Below, piece after piece: positions 1 through 8,591 of a stretch of 64,000 bases of DNA. The stretch covers positions 54,895 to 118,894 of the forward strand of contig CAZQIZ010000006.1 in the NCBI GenBank assembly GCA_964593585.1, in the 5' to 3' direction. This DNA comes from JACQFV01 sp964593585 (GTDB lineage: Bacteria; Zixibacteria; MSB-5A5; WJJR01). The translations under genes and the position numbers were made by a program. Under the pieces are notes generated by a model that saw only the letters and a program-made list of their open reading frames with translations, was not told the DNA's origin and made no database searches. How positions within the stretch are numbered: position 1 is the first letter of the stretch; each line of letters begins with the position of its first letter.

Positions 1-1
1 T

Positions 2-460
2 GTCAACGGCGCCGACAAACTGCTGGGACGGGGCGACATGCTCTATCTCTCGCCCGGGGTGGCCGAGCCTGTCCGTGTTCACGGCGCCTACATCTCCAAC
101 TCCGAGACTTCGGCCATCGTTGAGTTCCTCCGCGCCCAGAACGTGTCTCCAGAAGCCCTGCCGACCTTCTCCGGCACGGTCGAAGTCGACGCCGGCGGCG
201 ATTCGGAAGGGGACGAGAGCGATCCGGATGGCTCCAGCGACAAGCTGTTTCAGGAGGCCGCCGAGGTCGTTATCCGCCACAAGCAAGGTTCTGTTTCCCT
301 CCTCCAGCGTCGGCTGGGAATTGGCTACCAACGTGCCGCCCGGCTAATCGACAAACTCGAGGAATCGGGCATTGTCGGGGCCTATGACGGCAGCAAGGCC
401 CGCGAGGTCCTTTGGTCGATGCAGGATTACGAGGACCGCTTCGCCAAATCGCAAGATTAA
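2..460 (+). CDS. ftsK: DNA translocase FtsK, C-terminal part (5' end outside window)
   Basis: The reading frame is open from the first bases, so only the last ~152 residues are visible. The visible start is the end of the motor domain (GRGDMLYLSPG, then a VRVHGAYIS segment as in FtsK/SpoIIIE). An acidic linker rich in D, E and G follows, and then the winged-helix gamma domain (LLQRRLGIGYQRAARLID, GSKAREVL) that reads polar KOPS/SRS sequences. FtsK pumps DNA at the division septum and activates XerCD dimer resolution. The family match is strong. The Walker motifs and membrane segments lie upstream of the window. lolA starts about 125 bases downstream. Confidence 0.95.
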   Translation, partial: VNGADKLLGRGDMLYLSPGVAEPVRVHGAYISNSETSAIVEFLRAQNVSPEALPTFSGTVEVDAGGDSEGDESDPDGSSDKLFQEAAEVVIRHKQGSVSLLQRRLGIGYQRAARLIDKLEESGIVGAYDGSKAREVLWSMQDYEDRFAKSQD

Positions 461-586
461 GCCACTGTAATTCAATAGCTTAGTCGTCGGGCGGAGTTCC
501 GGGGCGCTTTTCCGGGACCCAAATCGGGCTGGAGTGTATTATATTCGTCCAATCCGAGCAACCTACCTTTGCGGGTATTCAATGTC

Positions 587-1300
587 ATGATGAAGCTACG
601 TCCGAACCATCTGTCAATCTATGTCCGCCCGATTCTGGCCGGGGCGGCGGCCTGTCTGGTCCTGTCCGGGTCGCCGGATTCAGCCATTTCCTGTCCGGCC
701 GATTCGGTCCTAAATCTGTTCGAGTCCAGTCTGCCGCAGGACCAGGTCACCAAGGTGAAGTACCGCAAGGAATCCCGGTCGCTGGTCTTCGGGGAACGTC
801 CCGCCGAGGAAGGTACCCTGTGGCTCGGTCCGCCGAAACGATATCGGATCGAGGCCGGCAAGCAGGTGATCGTGCGCGGGGATGACACGCTTTGGACCTA
901 CACCCCTGAAAGCGGCCAGGTCACGTTGCGGGTGGGTGAACTGGATTCGCTCGAGTTCGGCCCGGCCGGATTCTTTGGGTCGCTGCGTCATGACTTTCTG
1001 CCGACCGACTGCGCCGTGGACACCGTCGACGGCAACCCCTGGCTGCGGGTGCGTCTGGCCGCCAAGACCGAAACTGCCCCGATCCAGCGTCTGGCGCTTT
1101 GGATCGACCCGGCCACGCATCGGGTCCAGATCGCCGAGTACGTTGACTACAATGAAGAGAGCTCCCGCCTGACTTTCTCCAAGTTCGAGTCCGAAAAGTC
1201 CGGCGGGGCTGATCGCTTTGTCTTCATCTATCCCAGGAATGTCGAACGCATCGTCCTGCCCGCGGTCAAGAGCGGCCAGGCCCATGATGAGGGTGATTGA
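587..1300 (+). CDS. lolA: Outer-membrane lipoprotein carrier protein LolA
   Basis: A periplasmic chaperone that carries lipoproteins from the LolCDE transporter to the outer membrane. Residues ~1-40 form a signal peptide with a basic start and a hydrophobic AGAAACLVLSG core. The rest has LolA-family features: an early FExSLPQDQ helix, paired strands such as EGTLWLGPPKRYRIE and DDTLWTYTPE, and a late ALWIDPATHRVQIAEY hairpin. The length (237 residues) is usual for the family. The frame opens at a TTG (569), but the tandem ATGs at 587 and 590 give a better signal peptide. The 3' end overlaps rimO by 17 bases, suggesting translational coupling. Identification is by fold pattern, since LolA sequences are poorly conserved. 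Confidence 0.8.
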   Translation: MMKLRPNHLSIYVRPILAGAAACLVLSGSPDSAISCPADSVLNLFESSLPQDQVTKVKYRKESRSLVFGERPAEEGTLWLGPPKRYRIEAGKQVIVRGDDTLWTYTPESGQVTLRVGELDSLEFGPAGFFGSLRHDFLPTDCAVDTVDGNPWLRVRLAAKTETAPIQRLALWIDPATHRVQIAEYVDYNEESSRLTFSKFESEKSGGADRFVFIYPRNVERIVLPAVKSGQAHDEGD

Positions 1301-2723
1301 TCTGAAGCCGCTGCCGCGCCATGACATCACGTCCACCGCGACGCCATCCGGCCCGCGGGGGACGGTCTATTTGCGCACCCTCGGCTGCCCGAAGAATGAA
1401 GCCGATGGCTCGGCGCTGGTCCGTCATCTCGAAGCGGCCGGCTGGGAAGTGGTCGACGATCCGGCGCATGCCGATGCCGAGATCGTCAATACCTGCGGCT
1501 TTATAGAGCAGACCAAAGTCGAGTCGCTTGATGCGATCTTCGAGGCGGTCGAGCGCAAGAACGGCGGCCCGCGCCGGCTGATCGTCACCGGCTGCCTGGC
1601 GCAGCGGTATCCGCAGCAACTGGCCGGGCAGATCGAAGGTCTCGATGCGATCGTCGGCTTCAACCGGCCGGAACTGGTCGAACAGGCGTTGCGCGCCCCC
1701 CGCGCCAACAGCGCCCCCGCCTGCTGGGTGGAAAAGCCCGATGCGGTCTACCGCGAGCACACCACTCACTGGACCTTTGATGCCCGTCATCCCGCGCCGC
1801 TGTCGGCCTACATCAAGGTCGGCGACGGCTGCGACAACGCCTGCCGCTTCTGTGCCATCCTGCTCATCCGCGGACGGCTCCGGTCGCGCTCACTGGAGGC
1901 CATTGTCGCCGAGGCCAGCGCGCTGGTCGAACATGGCAGCCGTGAGATCATCCTGGTCTCGCAGGACACGACCTCGTGGGGGATGGACCTTCCCGATCGT
2001 CCGGGACTCGACACTCTGTTGGAGCGTCTCAACGACATCCCCGGAGATTTCTGGATCCGGGTTATGTACGCGCACCCCGCCTTCCTGCGCGAGGAGCACA
2101 TCGCCGCGATCGGCGCCTGCGAGAAGGTTGTGCCGTACCTGGACATGCCGCTGCAGCACATCTCCGACCGGATGCTGCGCATCATGAACCGTCACACGAC
2201 GCGGCAAGCAACCCAGGCGAAGATCGACGCGCTTCGTCGCGTCCGGCCGGGCATCACCCTGCGCACCACCTTCATCATCGGGCATCCCGGCGAGACGACC
2301 TCCGATTTCGAAGAACTGCTGGCCTTTGCCGCCGATAACGCCTTCGAGCGCATGGGCGGCTTCATTTACTCGGCGGAAGAGGGCACGCCCGCGGCGCGAT
2401 TCCGCGGTCGGGTCCGCGCCGCCATCGCGCGCGAACGTCTGGAACGACTGAATGACGCCTATGATCGTTGGTCGTCCGCACAATCGGTCGACCGCGTCGG
2501 CGCCCGTTTGCGATGCCTGATCGAACGGCGGCTCGACGATGGTTCCTGGGAGGGGCGCAGCCCATTCGATGCGCCCGACATCGACGGCCGCGTGATCCTG
2601 CCGGCCACCGACCGGATCACTCCCGGATTCCACCCGGTGCTGATCCGTCGGGCCGACGGCGTCGACCTGCACGCGGTCGGCGCGGACATGCCGGCGGCCC
2701 TGGTTCTGGAGAAAACGCCATGA
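1284..2723 (+). CDS. rimO: Ribosomal protein uS12 methylthiotransferase RimO
   Basis: A radical-SAM enzyme that adds a methylthio group to a conserved Asp of ribosomal protein S12. An N-terminal UPF0004 domain (YLRTLGCPKNEADG, NTCGFIEQ, TGCLAQRYP) supplies three Cys for the auxiliary cluster. The radical-SAM domain has the CxxxCxxC motif (CDNACRFC). Downstream are the typical MPLQHISDRML and YSAEEGTPAA segments and a C-terminal TRAM-like region. CPKN and the YSxEEGTxAA stretch favour RimO over MiaB. The ATG at 1284 overlaps lolA by 17 bases; an upstream in-frame start at 1218 would add a basic, low-complexity extension and is unlikely. The stop overlaps the next start in an ATGA. Confidence 0.93.
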   Translation: MMRVIDLKPLPRHDITSTATPSGPRGTVYLRTLGCPKNEADGSALVRHLEAAGWEVVDDPAHADAEIVNTCGFIEQTKVESLDAIFEAVERKNGGPRRLIVTGCLAQRYPQQLAGQIEGLDAIVGFNRPELVEQALRAPRANSAPACWVEKPDAVYREHTTHWTFDARHPAPLSAYIKVGDGCDNACRFCAILLIRGRLRSRSLEAIVAEASALVEHGSREIILVSQDTTSWGMDLPDRPGLDTLLERLNDIPGDFWIRVMYAHPAFLREEHIAAIGACEKVVPYLDMPLQHISDRMLRIMNRHTTRQATQAKIDALRRVRPGITLRTTFIIGHPGETTSDFEELLAFAADNAFERMGGFIYSAEEGTPAARFRGRVRAAIARERLERLNDAYDRWSSAQSVDRVGARLRCLIERRLDDGSWEGRSPFDAPDIDGRVILPATDRITPGFHPVLIRRADGVDLHAVGADMPAALVLEKTP

Positions 2724-3409
2724 AGACACACAGCCCGATTACCAGCAAGCGCGGCATCCTGGTGGGACGTCCCCTGGCGATGACCATGCTGTTTGCCTGG
2801 CTTTTGTCGCTGGTGGGATTCATCCACCTGTTGCGCCAGAACCAACAGCTGGCGCATCTGGTCCAAACCCAGCAGGATGAGATGATGCAGCAGCGCGAGC
2901 AGATCGTCTCGTTGCAACAGCGGCTGCGGATTCTTGAAGCGGTCGAGGACATGCAGAGCAATCTCAGTCCCGACGAGGAAGTGCACCTTGCGCACAACGT
3001 CTACCATTACAGCGAGCGTCATGGCCTCGATCCGCTCCTGGTGTTGGCGCTCATCCGCGTCGAGTCCGGGTTTTCGCCCGCGGCGGTCTCGCCGGTGGGG
3101 GCATTGGGACTGATGCAGGTGATGCCGTCGACGGCGCGCTTCATTGCCGACTCGCGCGGCTGGAGTTGGCCCGGCGAGGAACGTTTGTTTGATCCGGTCT
3201 ACAATCTGCGGCTGGCCACCACCTACCTCTCCGACCTGATTTCCAAGTTTGGCAGTGTCGAACAGGCGCTGATTGCATACAATTGGGGAGAGGGGGCGGT
3301 GCTCGAAATGATGGAGACCGGACAGCCCCTGCCGCGCGGCTTCGCCCAGCGCGTGTTGTCCACCTATGACCGGCTGCAGCGCCGCTATGGGTCGTCGAAA
3401 CCGGATTAG
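2720..3409 (+). CDS. Membrane-anchored lytic transglycosylase (SLT family)
   Basis: Predicted to cleave peptidoglycan glycan strands, forming 1,6-anhydro ends. One N-terminal transmembrane anchor (residues ~15-35, MTMLFAWLLSLVGFIHLL) is followed by a Gln-rich coiled coil (QNQQLAHLVQTQQDEMMQQ). The catalytic SLT domain comes next, with LALIRVESGFSP carrying the catalytic Glu, then GALGLMQVMPSTA and a late ALIAYNWGEG motif. At 229 residues it is a minimal single-domain enzyme. The start ATG overlaps the rimO stop (ATGA), so the two are probably translationally coupled. The family is clear; the exact paralogue (MltC/Slt/MltE type) is not. Confidence 0.88.
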   Translation: MKTHSPITSKRGILVGRPLAMTMLFAWLLSLVGFIHLLRQNQQLAHLVQTQQDEMMQQREQIVSLQQRLRILEAVEDMQSNLSPDEEVHLAHNVYHYSERHGLDPLLVLALIRVESGFSPAAVSPVGALGLMQVMPSTARFIADSRGWSWPGEERLFDPVYNLRLATTYLSDLISKFGSVEQALIAYNWGEGAVLEMMETGQPLPRGFAQRVLSTYDRLQRRYGSSKPD

Positions 3410-3446
3410 CCCGCCCTCACCATTCGTCATTCGCAGTTTCGTATGC

Positions 3447-4055
3447 ATGTGCTGGCTTTGGGCCGGCGCTGTGACCGTGTCGGCGGACACGTTGTCGGTT
3501 GCCGACACAGTGCCACCAACCCACCGCGCGTTTGTCGACAGCAGTCTGCGCGACCTGGCGCATCGGGCGGTGGCCGAATTCACCCCGTACCGCTCGCGCC
3601 CGCTGACGATTGTGCCCGACACCGTGGGCGACAGCGCGGGCGTCTTTGCGCAGGCGCTGGCCGCGACCCTGTCCCGGCGCGGGCTGCTCATTCGCGACAA
3701 CGGCGCCGCCCTTGACAGCGCCGATCTCTGGCTTTTGCGCTACACCGTGGCTCCGCGGCGGCTCTCGCTCACCGAACCGCACCGCCGGAGTTTCCTCGGA
3801 CGGATCTGGGTCAAGCGCACGCTCCAGGCCGGCGCCGATCTGCGGGTGCACGACCTGTCGGATTCGGCCGAGGTCTGGTCGGGGCATGTCGACACGAGCT
3901 ACACCGATTGGGTGGCCAAGCGCGACTTGAAACATCTCGCCGATGCCGAGTATGCGCCGCGCGCGCCCTCGACGGGCTGGGAGAAGGCCCAATGGCCGCT
4001 GATTGCCGGCGGCGCGGCCGCGGTGATCGGAGTGCTTGTGCTGGCGCTGCGCTGA
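3447..4055 (+). CDS. Hypothetical exported protein with C-terminal membrane segment
   Basis: I do not recognise the family. With the ATG at 3447 the 202-residue protein begins with a signal peptide (MCWLWAGAVTVSAD). A mixed domain follows, with a repeated 'AALDSADLWLLRYTV' and 'LQAGADLRVHDLSDSAEVW' pattern. It ends in one hydrophobic helix (LIAGGAAAVIGVLVLAL) and a final Arg. The domain pattern resembles periplasmic proteins that combine a strand-rich fold with an anchor. The frame is also open upstream to 3366, overlapping the transglycosylase, so the start is uncertain. It sits between a peptidoglycan enzyme and bamD, hinting at an envelope role by context only. Confidence 0.55.
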   Translation: MCWLWAGAVTVSADTLSVADTVPPTHRAFVDSSLRDLAHRAVAEFTPYRSRPLTIVPDTVGDSAGVFAQALAATLSRRGLLIRDNGAALDSADLWLLRYTVAPRRLSLTEPHRRSFLGRIWVKRTLQAGADLRVHDLSDSAEVWSGHVDTSYTDWVAKRDLKHLADAEYAPRAPSTGWEKAQWPLIAGGAAAVIGVLVLALR

Positions 4056-4114
4056 GGGATCGCGATTGACTCGCTCCGTCGCATGTGCGTTAATGCCCGC
4101 GCCTACGAGGGACT

Positions 4115-4927
4115 ATGCCTGACCGTCGACCGATCAATCCGCTTTCGCCCTGGCGCCTGACGCTGGGTGTGTGCCTGGCCGCGTTGGTGATCGGCTCCTG
4201 CGGGGGCAGCGCGCCGCCGTCGGTGAGCACCGACTCGGCCGCCGACATGTTCTCCCGGGCCAAGGCGCACTACGAGAAAGGCGACTGGATGAAAGCGAAA
4301 GTCGCCTTCGAGTCGCTGATCTACAGCTACCCCGGCGCGGCGATTGTCGATTCCGCGCAGTTCCTGCTTGCGATGTGCAGTTACAACATCAAGGACTACA
4401 TCATCGCCGCCGATGAGTTCCGCCGGCTGCGCGCGCGCTATCCCAACAGTCCGCTGGTTGACGACGGCGACCTGTTGCGTTGCCGCGCGCTGTTGAAAAT
4501 CGCGCCGAAGAACGCCGGGCTGGATCAGGAGAAGACGCTGGAGGCGATCACCGAAATCCGTCTGTACAAGGACCGTCATCCGCTCTCGCCCCACATCGCC
4601 ACGGCCGATTCACTGCTGCGCGAGGCCTCCGGACGGCTCTCCAAGCGCGACTTCCGCACCGCGACGCTCTACCACCGCCTCGGGCGTTACCAGGCGGCGC
4701 GGATCTATTACCAGCAGGTGATCGACAACTACACCGATTCGCCCTATGTCCCCGACTGTCTCTACCAGATGGCCGAGGGCTACCGCAAGCAGGACTCGAC
4801 CGACCGGGCGCTGGAGTATTACGAGAAGATGATCTACCTGTATCCCGATGCGGAAAACGCCGCGAAGGCGAAGAAGCGCATCGCGGATCTGGCGCAATCG
4901 CGCGACACCGCGCGCGTGCCGGAATAA
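4115..4927 (+). CDS. bamD: Outer-membrane assembly lipoprotein BamD/YfiO
   Basis: A lipoprotein subunit of the BAM complex that folds beta-barrels into the outer membrane. The N-terminus is a lipoprotein signal ending in VIGSC, so Cys29 or so is the lipidated residue. The mature part is made of TPR units, e.g. AKAHYEKGDWMKAKVAFESL, a repeat ending RYPNSPLVDD, YHRLGRYQAARIYYQQVI and ALEYYEKMIYLYPD. Spacing and length (270 residues) match BamD. It precedes nadD by 22 bases. Its Omp85 partner may be the gene at 19103 or a separate bamA elsewhere. Confidence 0.88.
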   Translation: MPDRRPINPLSPWRLTLGVCLAALVIGSCGGSAPPSVSTDSAADMFSRAKAHYEKGDWMKAKVAFESLIYSYPGAAIVDSAQFLLAMCSYNIKDYIIAADEFRRLRARYPNSPLVDDGDLLRCRALLKIAPKNAGLDQEKTLEAITEIRLYKDRHPLSPHIATADSLLREASGRLSKRDFRTATLYHRLGRYQAARIYYQQVIDNYTDSPYVPDCLYQMAEGYRKQDSTDRALEYYEKMIYLYPDAENAAKAKKRIADLAQSRDTARVPE

Positions 4928-4949
4928 CCGCCGGCGCGATTCCGTCGCC

Positions 4950-5525
4950 ATGACGCAGACCTTCGTCATTCTGGGCGGCAGTTTCGATCCCTTCCACAAC
5001 GGGCATTGGCGCATGGCCGAGACCGCGCAGGCGCAGCTGGCGGCCGACATCGTGTTGTTTGTTCCGACGGCGCGGTCGCCGTTCAAGCCGCGCGGGCCGC
5101 AGGCCTCCTTCGCCGACCGGGTCGCGATGATCCAGGCCGCCATCGCCGAACAGCCCGGCTGGCGCGTGTCGGATCTTGAGGGACGGCGCGGCGGCGTGTC
5201 GTACACCATCGACACCCTGCGCGCGCTGCGCGCTGAATTCCCCGACGCCGCATTTCACCTCGTGGTCGGCGCCGATGCCCTCGCCGACTTTCATCGTTGG
5301 AAAGACTACGAAGAGATTCTCACCATGGCCGAACTGGCCGTCATCGAGCGTCCCGGACGGCCGGCGGTGGCGCCGCGCGTGGCCGCGCGGCAACTGACGA
5401 TGGCGCCGATGAATGTTTCCTCGACCGACATCAGACAGCGTGTCCGTCGCGGCGAGGCGATCGACGATCTGGTGCCGGCGGCGGTGGCGCGTTACATCGC
5501 CGAGCACCGGCTGTATCGCGCCTGA
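4950..5525 (+). CDS. nadD: Nicotinate-nucleotide adenylyltransferase NadD
   Basis: Transfers AMP from ATP to nicotinate mononucleotide in NAD synthesis; cytoplasmic. The nucleotidyltransferase signature GGSFDPFHNGHW is at residues ~9-20, and the second conserved motif SSTDIRQRVRRGE is near the C-terminus. The middle shows LVVGADALADFHRWKDYEEI, as in NadD. The length, 191 residues, is normal. The ATG at 4950 gives the expected start just before the first beta-strand; an upstream extension into bamD in another frame would be non-homologous. nadD is often near cell-envelope or ribosome-silencing genes; here it follows bamD. Confidence 0.95.
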   Translation: MTQTFVILGGSFDPFHNGHWRMAETAQAQLAADIVLFVPTARSPFKPRGPQASFADRVAMIQAAIAEQPGWRVSDLEGRRGGVSYTIDTLRALRAEFPDAAFHLVVGADALADFHRWKDYEEILTMAELAVIERPGRPAVAPRVAARQLTMAPMNVSSTDIRQRVRRGEAIDDLVPAAVARYIAEHRLYRA

Positions 5526-5590
5526 GCGATTCCCGGCAAGCCGCTTGATTTGCGCTTCCGCGCCGGTATATACTCGGCACGAGGCGCCCG

Positions 5591-6367
5591 ATGCCATCGC
5601 GCAACGTCATCATCCTCCAGCTCCGCAATCCCGTCGGCAAGTCCGAGCCGCTGCCGGTGTTGCGTGTCTATGATGACATCCACATGCTGCGGCTCAAGCG
5701 CGCCCTGTTCGAAGACACGTTGCATCAGGCGGCGCAGGTTGAGAACGCCGACATCAAGGTGGCGGTGGCCCCGCCTGCGCGCAGCGTCTGGGGGAAGGAG
5801 GCGGTCGCCAGTCTCGCGCGGCGCTACGGCGAGCGGCGCGCCTTCCAGACGCTCGCGGAGCGCTGCGAGGTGATCGGGCAGGGGGTTGCGCCGATCGCCG
5901 CGCGCACGGCCGAAAACCTGCGCGCCGCGATCAAGGCCGGTTACAAACACATCCTGCTGATGAGCGGCTACCTGCCGACCATCCGCGCCGAGCAGATCGC
6001 CGACGCGCTCAAGTACCTCGCCGAGCATCCGATCATCCTCGGACCGACCATCGAGGGCGGCTGTTACCTTGTGGGTCTGCGCTCCGATTGCCCCGAGGCG
6101 GCGCCGCTGGTTTCGGTCGGCAGCGACACGTCATACAAGGATTCGACCGAAGCGCTGGCCGCCGCCGGGCTCGCGTGGCAGGAGATCGATCTCTGCTACG
6201 ACATCAGCCATCAGGAGGACCTCGAGTTCATCGTGCGCGAGATCAACCATGCGCGATTCACCGGCGACGAGGAAATCGGCCTGTGCACCGAAGCGGTCAT
6301 CTCCGAGTTCATGAACGAACCGGAGCGCAAGGCCGCCGCCAACCACCGCAAGAAATCCGGCCGCTGA
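5591..6367 (+). CDS. GT-A fold protein of the DUF2064 type
   Basis: Resembles the DUF2064/TIGR04282-type glycosyltransferase-A-like proteins. The visible match is HILLMSGYLPTIRAEQIADAL, then IILGPTIEGGCYLVGLRSD. In the family this is the sugar-nucleotide and substrate pocket (usually 'GSDSPTLP ... LGPAEDGGYYLIG'). The first part is divergent: the usual start 'FxKxPxxGxxKTRL' is replaced by IILQLRNPVGKSEPLPVLRV. Also, the canonical Asp of 'GSDxP' reads SGYLP, so the metal-binding Asp seems absent. It has 258 residues. The substrate is unknown. It is followed by a creatininase-family gene 33 bases downstream, probably co-transcribed. Confidence 0.65.
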   Translation: MPSRNVIILQLRNPVGKSEPLPVLRVYDDIHMLRLKRALFEDTLHQAAQVENADIKVAVAPPARSVWGKEAVASLARRYGERRAFQTLAERCEVIGQGVAPIAARTAENLRAAIKAGYKHILLMSGYLPTIRAEQIADALKYLAEHPIILGPTIEGGCYLVGLRSDCPEAAPLVSVGSDTSYKDSTEALAAAGLAWQEIDLCYDISHQEDLEFIVREINHARFTGDEEIGLCTEAVISEFMNEPERKAAANHRKKSGR

Positions 6368-6400
6368 CACGGGAGGAAGGGGCGACGCCCCTGCGCCATC

Positions 6401-7135
6401 ATGCCGACCTACTGGGAAGACCTCAACTGGGCCGAGTTCCGCGAACGCGTCCCCGCCGAGTTTCGCACCGCGATCATTCCGATCGGCACGGTCGAAGCGC
6501 ACGGTGTCGGTCCGCTCGGCACCGACAACATGATCCCCATCGATCTGGTTGCCCAAGTCGCCGATGATCTCAAGGCGCTGGTCTGCCCGCCTATCCACTA
6601 TGGCCAGGTGCGCGGACTGGCCGGTTATCCCGGCGCCATCGCCGTGGAGGAACGCACCCTCGGCGATTATTGCGCCCAGATTTTCCGCGGGATCGCTTCC
6701 TGGGGGATGGACACCATTGTGGTGATCAATGGCCATGGCGGCAACACGAACACGCTGAAAAACGCCGCGTGGGAGACGCACGCCGCCACCGGCGTCAAGA
6801 TCCTCGTGGTCGACTGGTGGTTTCTGGCCTACTCCGTGTGCGAGGAGGTCTTCGGGCAGACCGGCGGACACGCGGGCACCGACGAAAACGCCTACACCAT
6901 GGCGATCCGTCCCGACACCATCCACGCCGACTGGTACAAGGATGAGATGACCTTCACGTTTGAAAACGGCGTGACTGCCTACCCCATCCCCGGCCCGGTC
7001 ATCACCTACAAGAAAGGACAGGGCGCGCCGGTCTTCGACATGGAAAAGGCGCGCCGCTATCGCGAAGGCGCCATCAAGAAGGTCCGCGACTATTGCCAGA
7101 TGGTCCTGGCCAAGTGGGATGTGCTGGGACTGTAG
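6401..7135 (+). CDS. Creatininase-family metallohydrolase
   Basis: Belongs to the creatinine amidohydrolase/MftE fold family of metal-dependent hydrolases. The metal-binding signatures are visible: PIGTVEAHG (Glu and His), LGTDN (Asp) and VINGHGGNTNTL (His), plus a late GTDENAYTM Glu. Length is 244 residues, normal for the family. Members act on creatinine, on formamide intermediates of riboflavin/F420 synthesis (ArfB) or on mycofactocin precursor. None of the partner genes is nearby, so the substrate cannot be named. It probably ends an operon, since minus-strand genes converge just downstream. Confidence 0.8.
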   Translation: MPTYWEDLNWAEFRERVPAEFRTAIIPIGTVEAHGVGPLGTDNMIPIDLVAQVADDLKALVCPPIHYGQVRGLAGYPGAIAVEERTLGDYCAQIFRGIASWGMDTIVVINGHGGNTNTLKNAAWETHAATGVKILVVDWWFLAYSVCEEVFGQTGGHAGTDENAYTMAIRPDTIHADWYKDEMTFTFENGVTAYPIPGPVITYKKGQGAPVFDMEKARRYREGAIKKVRDYCQMVLAKWDVLGL

Positions 7136-7153
7136 TCTCCCTCCGCAGGCGTA

Positions 7154-7176
7154 ACAAGGGGCTGAAAGCCCCTTGT
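7154..7176. repeat. Perfect intergenic hairpin, 10-bp stem with GAA loop
   Basis: ACAAGGGGCT and AGCCCCTTGT flank a GAA triloop. It lies just after the creatininase-family stop. No T-run follows on either strand, so it is not a typical intrinsic terminator. A similar design (stem, GAA-type loop, stem) recurs at 32017-32037 and, with a TGAA loop, at 32992-33013. Confidence 0.8.
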
Positions 7177-7188
7177 GCCCCCGCAACG

Positions 7189-7215
7189 AAAAAGGGCGGG
7201 TCGCAGACCCGCCCT
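7189..7215 (-). terminator. Rho-independent terminator for the FadL-like gene
   Basis: On the minus strand a perfect 10-bp stem (AGGGCGGGTC / GACCCGCCCT, GCA loop at 7203-7205) is followed by TTTTTC. It sits 23 bases after the stop of the minus-strand barrel gene. Confidence 0.85.
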
Positions 7216-7237
7216 CAACTGCGTCTGACAATTCACC

Positions 7238-8557
7238 TCAGATACGGTAGCCAAAGGTCGCGAACACCCGGCGCGTCTTATACTCGGTGTTGTAAGTGCC
7301 GGGATCGTCGTTGCGCAGTTCGTACCCGCCGTGGACATAGGCAAGATCGAGCGTCATCACCCGGTCGATGAGAAATCCGACACCGGCGGTGAAGTACTGC
7401 CGCTGCTTTTCGATGTACTTTTCGTCCACCGGCAGAGGATCGCGGAAGTAGCCGGCGCGCAGCGTCAGGCCGTTTTCAGGGAAGAGGTACTCGGCGCCGA
7501 GTTGGATGCTGAGCACGTCGGTGAGTTCGTCCTGAATGAAACTCAATGCCGCATTCTCAGCTGCGTCCACTTCGGGATCGGCTGTCGGATTATCAAAGCT
7601 GACATCTGTTTGGGTCCAGTCTGTGTATCGCATGTCTGCTGCCAGGTTTGCGCGCCCAAATGACCCCGCAAAACCAAATCCGAATACGAACGGCTTTGTA
7701 AACGTGTACGCTTGATAGTACCTCGTAAGATCGTACCAGATGACATTGGAACTAAGAGTATCGCGCTCGATCTCATCTAGACTATTCTCCTCGGCGTCAA
7801 GCAGTGTTGGTGTTTCGACAGTAAGGCCAGCTGAAATCGCGGGAGAGAGATTAAACGAAATGCCCCCTGTCGCGCCAATTCCAATGTACTCGATATCAAT
7901 GCTCTTGTTTTGTCTGACTATGACGACCGGATCGTTGGCGTCCCGACTCTCCCAGTTGTACTCGTCTTTACCAGTCAAGAGGTGGAGCGAGGCGCCAACA
8001 GAGAGCCTCGGAGAAACGTCGACCGCACCTCCCGCCGACCACTTCCACATTCCTCCAGTTTCGATCTCTCTGCCGCGGTACGCGGTATCTTCTCCTCCAA
8101 GTGTGTCGACCTGAAGTCCGAACGTACGATCAAAGGAGTTTACACGGTGAAGTCCGAATGCGAATACCAAAGATCCCCTGTACGTCGGCACAGGTACTGC
8201 GACAGATAATGCGTTCAATCTCGTCTTGGAAATATCGCGATCTTCGGTGTACTCTTCGCCGTTCGCAGCCAATCGCCAGGTCTCGTTTCCGAGTCTCAGG
8301 TGCGAGAGACCAGTCCTCAATTCAACGCGCTTCATGCTCGCGAGGTTTGCTGGATTGTAGATGAGCGCAGAGCCATCGTGTCCCAACGCGAGTCCTGTGT
8401 TTCCCATTCCCATGGCTCTGGCATCTGACCCAAAGAAGTCAGACCACATGATTTCCTGTTGGAGGGGTTGGTCGCTAATGACTTGCCCGATGGAGGTGCA
8501 GGGCATTGCATTGCCCAACATTATCATTACGCCGACGGTCAGTAGCACCGTTCTCAT
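7238..8557 (-). CDS. Outer-membrane beta-barrel, FadL/PorV-like
   Basis: Predicted outer-membrane channel. After a signal peptide (MRTVLLTVGVMIMLGNA) comes SDARAMGMGNTGLALGHDGS, then YNPANLASMKRVEL. This is the signature N-terminus of FadL/OmpP1-like and PorV-type barrels. The remainder alternates aromatic strands and ends in FATFGYRI, a classic barrel C-terminus. The length is 439 residues. The ATG at 8557 gives a proper signal peptide; the frame extends to 8614, overlapping the upstream gene. Codon use between about 7540 and 8400 is visibly more A/T-rich than in neighbours, suggesting recent acquisition or relaxed constraint. The ligand is unknown. Confidence 0.72.
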   Translation of the reverse strand: MRTVLLTVGVMIMLGNAMPCTSIGQVISDQPLQQEIMWSDFFGSDARAMGMGNTGLALGHDGSALIYNPANLASMKRVELRTGLSHLRLGNETWRLAANGEEYTEDRDISKTRLNALSVAVPVPTYRGSLVFAFGLHRVNSFDRTFGLQVDTLGGEDTAYRGREIETGGMWKWSAGGAVDVSPRLSVGASLHLLTGKDEYNWESRDANDPVVIVRQNKSIDIEYIGIGATGGISFNLSPAISAGLTVETPTLLDAEENSLDEIERDTLSSNVIWYDLTRYYQAYTFTKPFVFGFGFAGSFGRANLAADMRYTDWTQTDVSFDNPTADPEVDAAENAALSFIQDELTDVLSIQLGAEYLFPENGLTLRAGYFRDPLPVDEKYIEKQRQYFTAGVGFLIDRVMTLDLAYVHGGYELRNDDPGTYNTEYKTRRVFATFGYRI

Positions 8558-8591
8558 TCTATTTACCGTCCCATTTCTCTGGATGACCTCG

